From positions 1-61,056 of the forward strand of contig CABJEP010000016.1 of the NCBI GenBank assembly GCA_902364645.1: DNA of 61,056 bases, in the 5' to 3' direction. How positions within the stretch are numbered: the stretch's first letter is position 1; every line of letters starts with the position of its first letter. Below the pieces are notes generated by a model. The model was not told the DNA's origin. It searched no databases and worked only from the letters and a program-made list of their open reading frames with translations. This DNA comes from Coriobacteriaceae bacterium (GTDB lineage: Bacteria; Actinomycetota; Coriobacteriia; Coriobacteriales; Coriobacteriaceae). Below, one piece after another: positions 28,404 to 35,838 of the stretch. The position numbers and the translations under genes were made by a program.

Positions 28404-29276
28404 ATGCGCGTCGACGAGGTTTTTAAGCAGGCAGCATCCCAGGGCACTGCACCCGTTTCGTTTGAGATGTTCCCGCCCAAGGGCGAGCTTACCCTCGACA
28501 CGGCTCGCGAAGTGGCAGGCAATCTGTGCAAGCTTTCGCCGAGCTTTGTCTCGGTCACCTGCTCGGCTGGCGGCTCGGGCAACGGCGCCACCACCGCCCC
28601 CATCGCGCATATGATTACGAGCGAATTCGATACGCCCTCGGTGGCGCACCTCACCTGTGTGGGCCGTACCCACGCCGATATCGCCGCCAAGATCGATGAG
28701 TACCGCACCGCCGGCGTGGAAAACATCCTGGCCCTGCGTGGCGATCTCCCTGCCGGCGCGACCGAGGACGACAAGCCCGCCTCCGACTACGCCTACGCCC
28801 GCGACCTCATCCCCGAGCTCGTCGACGCCGGCTTTTGCGTGGGTGCCGCAGCCTACCCCGAGGGCCACATTGCCTGCGAGGATCTCAACCTCTCGGTCGA
28901 ACACCTCAAGCAAAAACAGGACGCCGGCGCGAGCTTCTTTGTGACGCAGCTCTTCTTTGATAACGAGTGCTTCTATCGTTTTCGCGAGCTTGCCGACAAG
29001 GCCGGCATCACCGTGCCCATTACCGCAGGTATCATGCCGTTTATGGGCAAGTCGCAGATCAGCCGCATGGTCTTTATGTGCGGCGCGTCACTGCCCTCCC
29101 CCGTCATCAAGATTCTCGCCAAGTACGAGAACGACCCCGAGAGCCTGCAGGCAGCCGGTGTAGATTATGCCGCCCGTCAGCTTTGCGACCTTAAGGAGCA
29201 CGGTGCCGCCGGTCTGCACCTGTACACTATGAACCGTCCTGCAATCGCCGCGACCATTATGGAGCGCTTGGGGTAA
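28404..29276 (+). CDS. metF: methylenetetrahydrofolate reductase
   Basis: The 290-residue TIM-barrel flavoenzyme reduces 5,10-methylene-THF to 5-methyl-THF, the methyl donor for MetH. Visible are VSFEMFPPKGE (N-terminal active-site Glu), SVTCSAGGSGN, LALRGDLP and QLFFDN. The start at 28404 follows AAAGGAG. It overlaps the next gene by one base (TAATG) and forms an operon with the MetH activation protein and metH. Confidence 0.95.
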   Translation: MRVDEVFKQAASQGTAPVSFEMFPPKGELTLDTAREVAGNLCKLSPSFVSVTCSAGGSGNGATTAPIAHMITSEFDTPSVAHLTCVGRTHADIAAKIDEYRTAGVENILALRGDLPAGATEDDKPASDYAYARDLIPELVDAGFCVGAAAYPEGHIACEDLNLSVEHLKQKQDAGASFFVTQLFFDNECFYRFRELADKAGITVPITAGIMPFMGKSQISRMVFMCGASLPSPVIKILAKYENDPESLQAAGVDYAARQLCDLKEHGAAGLHLYTMNRPAIAATIMERLG

Positions 29277-30064
29277 TGGAAAAACCGCACATCGATACAA
29301 CCGCTGTCGAAGTGCCGGCCGACCTTGCGTCGCCGGCGCTTTATCGTATCGATGATGCCCACCATCCCCGCGTCGATCGTGCCGAGATGCTGCGCTATCT
29401 GGGCTACGGCGGTCAGCAGATTGAGCCCGAGCTGTCGCAGCGTATTGAGCTTGTCGTTGAGCGTCTGGAACTGGACATTGAGCCCCGTGGCGTGCGCCGC
29501 GCATTTGCCATCGATGCCATGGGCGTGGACGAGCAGGGAGAGCCTTGCATTCGCTTGGTCGGCACCAACGTTGAGCTGCGCGGTCGCGACATCTATCGAC
29601 ATCTCAAAGACGCCCGCTTTGCCGCGCTCATGGCATGCACACTCGGCATGGACGCCGAGCGTCGTCTGCGCACCACGGGAGCCCAGCAGCCCCTGGAGGG
29701 AGCCGTGCTCGACGCCGCATGCTCTGCCTATGTAGAAGCCGCCGTCGAGCAGATGGACCAGCAGGTCAAGGCTGCGGCCGCCGCACACGGACTCGCCGGT
29801 AACTGGCGCTTCAGTCCCGGCTATGGCGACTGCCCGCTTACGGCCCAGCGCTCAATCGTGAATGCGCTCAACGCCACGCGGCTCATCGGGCTTACCGTCA
29901 CGCCGACCAGCCTGCTCATGCCCACCAAGAGCGTGACCGCGGTGATTGGTCTGTTTGACGGCGAAGTCCACGACGCCCAGAGCCGCCCCACCTGCAATAT
30001 CTGCCGCATGCGTGAGCACTGCCGCTTCCGCGCCGCCCACACCACCTGCTATTCCAGCCATTAG
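29276..30064 (+). CDS. methionine synthase reactivation domain protein
   Basis: The 262-residue protein is a free-standing version of the C-terminal activation domain of MetH, which binds AdoMet and restores oxidised cobalamin. The core RFSPGYGDCPL and the following LMPTKSVTAVIGL are characteristic. A C-terminal Cys cluster (CNICRMREHC) is additional to the E. coli domain and may bind a metal. It lies between metF and metH, overlapping metF by one base and 9 bp before metH. This fits MetH here lacking its own activation domain. Confidence 0.88.
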   Translation: MEKPHIDTTAVEVPADLASPALYRIDDAHHPRVDRAEMLRYLGYGGQQIEPELSQRIELVVERLELDIEPRGVRRAFAIDAMGVDEQGEPCIRLVGTNVELRGRDIYRHLKDARFAALMACTLGMDAERRLRTTGAQQPLEGAVLDAACSAYVEAAVEQMDQQVKAAAAAHGLAGNWRFSPGYGDCPLTAQRSIVNALNATRLIGLTVTPTSLLMPTKSVTAVIGLFDGEVHDAQSRPTCNICRMREHCRFRAAHTTCYSSH

Positions 30065-30073
30065 GAGCCATCG

Positions 30074-32632
30074 ATGTTTACTCCGCTTATCACTCATGAT
30101 CTGGACGGTGCCGCGCTGGCGGCGCCTGTTGATGCTGCGCGCCGCAACGGGGCTGCATACAAGACGCGCACGATCGACGACCTTCGCATTAAGGACGATC
30201 GTCTGCGCGCCGCCATCAAGGGCACCGGGCACCTGCTGTTTGACGGCGGCATGGGCACCATGTTGCAGGCCGCTGGCATGAAGGCGGGCGCCCTGCCCGA
30301 GCTGCTCAACTTTGAGGAGCCCCAGGTCATTACCGACATTCAGCGACAGTACGTCGAGGCCGGCTGCGACGTGATCACCGCCAACACCTTTGGTGCCAAC
30401 GCCCACAAGCTCGACGGTACCGCCACCGTGGCAGATGTCTTTGCCGCCGCTGTCGCCTGCGCCCGCGCAGCCGGTGCCCACTACGTCGCCGGCGATATCG
30501 GCCCCATCGGCGCGCTGCTGCGCCCCCTGGGTACCCTGAGCTTCGACGAGGCCTACGACCTCTTTGCCGAGGAAGTGCGCGCCGGCGTCGCCGCGGGTGT
30601 GGACCTCTTTATTATCGAGACCATGACCGACCTTGCCGAGATCAAGGCGGCCGTCCTCGCCTGCCGCGAGAACTCCGACCTGTCCGTCTTTGCCACCATG
30701 ACCTTTGAGGAAGACGGTCGCACGTTCCTGGGCACGAGTCCCGAGGTGGCCGCCATCACGCTCGACGCCATCGGCGCCGACGTTTTGGGCATCAACTGCA
30801 GCCAGGGACCGGCCGAGCTCCGAGGGCTCGCCGCACGTATGCTCACCGTTACGGACAAACCCGTTATGGTGCAGGCCAATGCGGGACTGCCCCACGTGGA
30901 CGACGACGGTAATACCGTCTTTGACATCCAGGCCCCCGAATACGCCAAAGCCGTCGCCGGCATGATTGAGGACGGCGTGAGCGTCGTGGGCGGCTGCTGC
31001 GGCACCACGCCGGCGCACATGGCCGCCTTGCGCACGCTTATCGATAACCACACGCCCAGTCCGCGCCACCGCAAGCCCAGCATGTCGGTCACAAGTGCCC
31101 AGACTGTGGTGGACCTTCCCTGCGACGGCCACAAGATTGCCGTCATCGGCGAGCGCATCAATCCCACCGGCAAAAAGCGCCTGCAGCAGGCCCTGCGCGA
31201 CGGCGACCTGGACTACGTCGTGAGCCAGGGCATCAGCCAGCAAGAACAGGGCGCCGACATCCTGGACGTCAACGTGGGCCTGCCCGAGATCGACGAGGTC
31301 AAGGTCATCCAGCAAGCGACCGAGCAGCTCCAAGGCTCCACGCTGCTGCCGCTGCAGATCGACTCCACCGACCCCGCCGCCGTCGAGGCCGCCGTACGCC
31401 GCTACGCCGGCAAGCCCATCATCAACTCGGTCAATGGCAAGCAGCAGATCATGGATGAGATCTTTCCGCTGGTCGCCCACTATGGAACCAACGTCGTCGG
31501 CCTTACGCTCGACGAAGGCGGCATCCCCGATACCGCCGAGGCCCGCTTTGCCATCGCCGAACGCATCGTGGCCGAGGCCGCCCGCTACGGCATCGGCCCG
31601 GACCATATCCTCATCGACTGCCTGGTCATGACCGCCTCGACCAATCAACGCCAGGCCGAGCAGATCCTACGCGCCATGTCCCTGTGCAAGGAGCGTCTGG
31701 GCGTCAAATGCGCGCTCGGCGTGTCGAACATCAGCTTTGGCCTGCCTGCCCGCCCGCTGCTGGGCTCGGTCTTTTTGGCCGCCGCTTTTGGCGCGGGCCT
31801 GGACGCCCCCATCATGAACCCGGGCTCCAAGCGCTTTATGGATACCGTCTACAGCTATCGCGTCCTGAGCGTTGAGGACGAGGGCTCGACCGGATACATC
31901 GAGCGCTATGCCGGTTGGACCGATCCGTATAAGATCGCCGCCAACCCGGCAGCAGCTCAGGCCGCATCGAGTGATGCCGCGCCCGCTGCTGGCACCGCCG
32001 GCACCGACGGCAACGACGACCCGATTCGTCGCATGGTCGTCTCGGGCCGCAAAGGCGAGATCGCTGCCGAGACCGAGCGTCTGCTGGCAGACCACGACGC
32101 CATGGACCTCATCAACAATCACTTTATCCCCGCCCTCGACGAAGTTGGCGTCCTCTTTGACCAGGGCAAGTTCTTCTTGCCGCAGCTTATGGCCTCGGCC
32201 GAAGCCGCGCGTGTGGGCTTCGACACCATCAAGCGCCTGATGCCCGCCGGCGAGATTGCCGACAAGGGCAAGATCTGCGTGGCCACCGTTAAGGGCGATA
32301 TCCACGACATCGGTAAGAACATCGTCAAGATGCTGCTCGACAACTACGGCTACACCGTCTTTGATCTGGGTCGCGACGTCGATCCGCAGGAGGTGCTCAA
32401 GACCGTCAAGGAGCGTGACATTAAGCTCGTCGGCCTCTCGGCGCTTATGACTACCACGGTCGTCGCCATGGAAGAGACCATCAAGCTGCTTCATGCCGAG
32501 GTGCCGGGCGTCAAGATCATCGTGGGCGGCGCCGTGCTCACCCCCGAATACGCCAAGCAGATCGGCGCGGACTACTACGCCAAGGATGCCGCCGAAAGCG
32601 CGCGCATCGCCGAAGAGGTCTTTGGGCAGTAA
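30074..32632 (+). CDS. metH: cobalamin-dependent methionine synthase, without activation domain
   Basis: The 852-residue enzyme transfers methyl from 5-methyl-THF to homocysteine. Order of domains: a short unusual N-terminal extension (about 1-50), the homocysteine/zinc barrel with C242 (INCSQG) and C308-C309 (GGCCGTTP), the pterin-binding barrel (about 350-600, IGERINPTGKKRL), an Ala/Pro-rich linker (about 635-650), the helical cap, and the B12-binding Rossmann domain with H744 in DIHDIGKN. It ends after the B12 domain; the reactivation domain is the separate upstream gene. This split form occurs in several anaerobes. Confidence 0.95.
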   Translation: MFTPLITHDLDGAALAAPVDAARRNGAAYKTRTIDDLRIKDDRLRAAIKGTGHLLFDGGMGTMLQAAGMKAGALPELLNFEEPQVITDIQRQYVEAGCDVITANTFGANAHKLDGTATVADVFAAAVACARAAGAHYVAGDIGPIGALLRPLGTLSFDEAYDLFAEEVRAGVAAGVDLFIIETMTDLAEIKAAVLACRENSDLSVFATMTFEEDGRTFLGTSPEVAAITLDAIGADVLGINCSQGPAELRGLAARMLTVTDKPVMVQANAGLPHVDDDGNTVFDIQAPEYAKAVAGMIEDGVSVVGGCCGTTPAHMAALRTLIDNHTPSPRHRKPSMSVTSAQTVVDLPCDGHKIAVIGERINPTGKKRLQQALRDGDLDYVVSQGISQQEQGADILDVNVGLPEIDEVKVIQQATEQLQGSTLLPLQIDSTDPAAVEAAVRRYAGKPIINSVNGKQQIMDEIFPLVAHYGTNVVGLTLDEGGIPDTAEARFAIAERIVAEAARYGIGPDHILIDCLVMTASTNQRQAEQILRAMSLCKERLGVKCALGVSNISFGLPARPLLGSVFLAAAFGAGLDAPIMNPGSKRFMDTVYSYRVLSVEDEGSTGYIERYAGWTDPYKIAANPAAAQAASSDAAPAAGTAGTDGNDDPIRRMVVSGRKGEIAAETERLLADHDAMDLINNHFIPALDEVGVLFDQGKFFLPQLMASAEAARVGFDTIKRLMPAGEIADKGKICVATVKGDIHDIGKNIVKMLLDNYGYTVFDLGRDVDPQEVLKTVKERDIKLVGLSALMTTTVVAMEETIKLLHAEVPGVKIIVGGAVLTPEYAKQIGADYYAKDAAESARIAEEVFGQ

Positions 32633-32657
32633 CACAACGGAAACAACCGAGCACCAA

Positions 32658-32695
32658 AACGTGCCGCATGCGCCACTTGGCACGTGCGGCACGTT
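32658..32695. repeat. inverted repeat after metH
   Basis: AACGTGCCGCA (32658-32668) and TGCGGCACGTT (32685-32695) form a perfect 11-bp inverted repeat, with CCACTTGG-like pairing in the loop. No T-run follows. It may be a repeat or a weak terminator before the UPF0210 gene. Confidence 0.5.
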
Positions 32696-32740
32696 AGAAT
32701 AGATAAGATTATGCTCGTTTTGGCAGATAGGAGCGCAAGG

Positions 32741-34105
32741 ATGGCGATCACGCCCGCAGAAATCGCGGAAACCCGCGGCATGGTTGAGGAGCAGAACCTC
32801 GACATCAGGACCATCACCATGGGTGTTTCGCTCATGGGTTGCGGCGACGAGAACCTCGACCGCATGTGCACGAAGATCTACGACCACGTGACGCACACGG
32901 CTGAGCATCTGGTCGAGACCGCCGAGAACCTCGAGCGCGAGTACGGTATCCCCATCGTCAACAAGCGCGTTTCCGTCACCCCGGTGGCGCAGATCGCCGC
33001 GTGCTGCAAGGATGAGGACCTCACCCCCATCGCGCACGCCCTCGACCGCGCGGCCGAGACACTCGGCATCGATTACCTGGGCGGCTTCTCCGCACTCGTC
33101 CAGAAGGGCATCGGCGACGCCGATCGCCGCGTTATCCAGTCCATCCCCCAGGCACTCGCCACCACGAGCCGCGTCTGCTCCAGCGTCAACGTCGCCAGCC
33201 TGCGCGCCGGTATCAACATGGATGCCGTGCTCATGGCCGCCCAGACCATCATCGATGCCGCTAAACTCACGGCCGACCAGGATTCCGTCGGCGCTTCCAA
33301 GTTTGTCTGCTTTGCCAACATGGTCGAGGACTCCCCGTTTATGGCGGGCGCCGTCCACGGCGGTGGCGAGGCCGACGCCGTCATCAACGTAGGCGTCTCG
33401 GGTCCCGGCGTTATGGCCGCAGCCCTGGAGACGCTGCCCGATTCCGCCTCGATGATGGAAGTCGCCGAAAAGATTAAGCAGACCGCCTTTAAGATCACCC
33501 GTGCCGGCGAGCTCATGAGCCGCGAGGCCGCCCATCGTCTGGGTGTCGAGAAGGGCATTGTCGACCTGTCGCTGGCTCCCACGCCTGCCATCGGCGACTC
33601 CGTCGCGCGCATCCTCGAGATCATCGGCGTGGGCACCTGCGGTGGCCCGGGCACGACCTGCGCGCTCGCCATGCTCAACGATGCCGTCAAGAAGGGCGGC
33701 GTCATGGCCAGCTCCAGCGTGGGCGGTCTTTCCGGCGCCTTTATCCCCGTGTCCGAGGACGCCGGCATGATCGCCGCCGTCGAAGCCGGTGCGCTTTCGC
33801 TCGAGAAGCTCGAGGCCATGACCTGCGTGTGCTCCGTTGGCCTGGACATGATCGCCATCCCCGGCGACACCCCGGTCGAGACCATCGCCGGCATCATCGC
33901 CGACGAGATGGCCATCGGCGTCATCAACAACAAGACCACGGCCGTCCGCGTGATTCCTGCCATCGGCAAGGGCGTGGGCGACTGCGTCGAGTACGGCGGC
34001 CTGTTTGGCCGTGCACCCATCATGCCGGTGAACCCCAACGCCGGCACTGTGCTTGCCCACCGCGGTGGACGCTTCCCGGCACCACTGAACTCGCTGAAGA
34101 ACTAG
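32741..34105 (+). CDS. UPF0210/DUF711 (PFL-family) protein
   Basis: The 454-residue protein matches the UPF0210 family (PFL-like barrel fold): [18 protein letters not shown] at the N-terminus, [29 protein letters not shown] and [20 protein letters not shown]. The biochemical function of the family is not established. It usually pairs with an ACT-domain protein (UPF0237), which is not seen here. The start at 32741 has AGGAG upstream. A nested palindromic element begins 17 bp after the stop. Confidence 0.88.
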   Translation: MAITPAEIAETRGMVEEQNLDIRTITMGVSLMGCGDENLDRMCTKIYDHVTHTAEHLVETAENLEREYGIPIVNKRVSVTPVAQIAACCKDEDLTPIAHALDRAAETLGIDYLGGFSALVQKGIGDADRRVIQSIPQALATTSRVCSSVNVASLRAGINMDAVLMAAQTIIDAAKLTADQDSVGASKFVCFANMVEDSPFMAGAVHGGGEADAVINVGVSGPGVMAAALETLPDSASMMEVAEKIKQTAFKITRAGELMSREAAHRLGVEKGIVDLSLAPTPAIGDSVARILEIIGVGTCGGPGTTCALAMLNDAVKKGGVMASSSVGGLSGAFIPVSEDAGMIAAVEAGALSLEKLEAMTCVCSVGLDMIAIPGDTPVETIAGIIADEMAIGVINNKTTAVRVIPAIGKGVGDCVEYGGLFGRAPIMPVNPNAGTVLAHRGGRFPAPLNSLKN

Positions 34106-34122
34106 CTGAGGGGTTCGGGCGA

Positions 34123-34256
34123 GGAGCCCCGGGGAGGGCAAATATATAAGGTCGCCTGCTCGGACAGTCCTGGCTCGCACGGAGAGCACATTAAGTGCTC
34201 TCCGGCTCGTGCGGAACTCGCGATCGACCTTATATATTTGCCCTCCCCGGGGCTCC
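34123..34256. repeat. nested palindromic element, copy 1
   Basis: Outer arms 34123-34154 and 34225-34256 are a perfect 32-bp inverted repeat. Inside, GGAGAGCAC (34181) and GTGCTCTCC (34195) form a hairpin with an ATTAA loop, flanked by CGCACG and CGTGCG. On the minus strand it shares GGGAGCCCCGG, GAGTTCCGCACG, CACTTAATGTG and CAGGACTGT with the element at 54208-54344. No ORF is inside. It may be a mobile palindrome or structured RNA. Confidence 0.8.
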
Positions 34257-34421
34257 CGCACAACGGGCCCTCGGTTGGGTTCTATCCCTTTGGCAGTCGC
34301 TTCGCTTCTGCCCTACTTTGCTGGTATGGCGGTTTGGCGTTGGATCGGTTCTTTCTGATATATGCTGGTTGCGGCTCTTCTTTTGGGAGGAGTCGCTTTT
34401 TTGTTGCTAGGAGGTTGGCCC

Positions 34422-35309
34422 GTGGTTGATGGGGAGATTCGTTCTGATCTGCTTTCTGCGGATTGGAATGGCGAATGGATGCGTCTGCAAGCTGATCGGC
34501 GGCGGGCTGATGATTCTTTTGAATGGGATAAGCGGGCTCGGCATTTTCGGCCGTTGGAGACTGCCCCGTATGCCCGGGACTTTATGAAGCTGTTGGCGTT
34601 AAAGCCTGGTGAATCGGTGCTTGATATGGGGTGTGGGGCTGGGTCGATTGCTATTCCGCTTGCTCAGGCTGGGCATCCTGTGATTGCAGCCGACTTCTCC
34701 CCCGCTATGTTGGGCACCCTTGATGCCGGCATTGAGTATTACGGGCTCGAGGGGCGCATAACGCCGCTTGAGCTTGCTTGGGATGATGATTGGGATTTGG
34801 TTGGACCGGTCGCGAAAGCGGTGGATGTTGCCTTTGCCAGTCGGTCGGTTACGACGACCAATCTAAAAGATGCGCTTGCCAAGCTTAATCGAACGGCTCG
34901 TCGGCGTTGTGCTGTCACGATGGTCGCCAACTCCAGCCCGCGCTATGATCTGCACTTGATGAACGCCATCGGCGCCTCGGTTACCTGCAGCAATGGCTTT
35001 GTGTACGCCTTTAACATTCTCATTCAGATGGGTGCCCTGCCGCAGGTCACGTACTTTGAATCGCCTCGTCGCGATACCTTCGATAGCCTTGAGGCAGGCG
35101 TGGCGGACTTTTCCCGCATGCTTGAGCATGGCAACGAGGATAAGGTCGACCGTCTGCGCGACTACATCGCCCAACACATGATCGAGAATCCCCACGCCGG
35201 TGAGCCGGGCTCCAAGGGCGTGCCGCAGGGGTGCTATATGCTCGACCATATCCGTAAGGTTCGCTGGGCGTTTATTGCATGGGAACCGGTCTCTGAATCC
35301 CGCTCGTAG
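34422..35309 (+). CDS. class I SAM-dependent methyltransferase
   Basis: The 295-residue protein has the AdoMet motif VLDMGCGAGSIAIPLAQAG (about 67-85) followed by the acidic motif II (VIAADFSPAML). The rest, including CSNGFVYAFNILIQMG, matches no substrate class I can name. The start is GTG at 34422, after GGAGG; the ATG at 34362 would add a hydrophobic stretch that is really the 5' leader. The first 500 bp have lower GC and more T-ending codons than all neighbours, suggesting acquired DNA or a mosaic. It is preceded by the nested palindrome. Confidence 0.75.
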   Translation: MVDGEIRSDLLSADWNGEWMRLQADRRRADDSFEWDKRARHFRPLETAPYARDFMKLLALKPGESVLDMGCGAGSIAIPLAQAGHPVIAADFSPAMLGTLDAGIEYYGLEGRITPLELAWDDDWDLVGPVAKAVDVAFASRSVTTTNLKDALAKLNRTARRRCAVTMVANSSPRYDLHLMNAIGASVTCSNGFVYAFNILIQMGALPQVTYFESPRRDTFDSLEAGVADFSRMLEHGNEDKVDRLRDYIAQHMIENPHAGEPGSKGVPQGCYMLDHIRKVRWAFIAWEPVSESRS

Positions 35310-35467
35310 CCCGTTCACAGCCCGAGCTGCCCATCACCTCGGCATCCGCATTCTTTGCGAACTGGGCAAACGCGCCCCACACCGCGCCGTTCCTGCGCTA
35401 TCGTGGGACAGCTCACGTAGATTAAGGCCCCGTCGCGGGGCGCCCCATACATAGAAAGCGAGAACCC

Positions 35468-35767
35468 ATGGCACTGACAGGAGCCCAGGTCAAGCAGCTT
35501 CGCAGCATGGCCCATCACCTCAACCCCGCCATCATCATCGGTAAGTCCGATGTCAACGAGGGCACCGTCGAGCAGACGGTCGCCTACCTGGAGAAGCACG
35601 AGCTCGTTAAGTGCTCCGTGCTCGATGGCTCCAGTCTTTCCGCCCGCGAGGCCGCCGAAGAGCTCGCTGAGCGCTGCCACGCCGAGGTCGTCCAGGTCAT
35701 CGGCCGCAAGTTCTCGCTGTATCGCGAGTCCTCGCGCAAGGACATCGAGAAGATCAAGCTCGTCTAA
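35468..35767 (+). CDS. yhbY: YhbY/CRM-domain RNA-binding protein
   Basis: The 99-residue protein consists of one CRM domain: LTGAQVKQLRSMAHHLNP, IIIGKSDVNEGTVEQTV and a C-terminal VQVIGRKFSLYRES. YhbY binds pre-50S ribosomal particles. It is monocistronic, with a leader containing a short CCCCG/CGGGG hairpin and a strong terminator. Length is standard. Confidence 0.92.
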   Translation: MALTGAQVKQLRSMAHHLNPAIIIGKSDVNEGTVEQTVAYLEKHELVKCSVLDGSSLSAREAAEELAERCHAEVVQVIGRKFSLYRESSRKDIEKIKLV

Positions 35768-35804
35768 GAGCCAATGATCCGGCGAGCCAACACATAGCAA
35801 GCTT

Positions 35805-35838
35805 ACGGGTGCCCAAGTACTTCGGGCGCCCGTTTTTT
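35805..35838 (+). terminator. intrinsic terminator of yhbY
   Basis: ACGGGTGCCC pairs with GGGCGCCCGT (one T-G pair), followed by TTTTTT. It overlaps the end of the convergent regulator gene by two bases, so it may stop both directions. Confidence 0.85.

Noticed and set aside
31667..34261. Minus-strand 864-codon frame across metH and the UPF0210 gene
   Set aside because: It spans two well-supported genes and the nested palindrome; the product has no recognisable domain.
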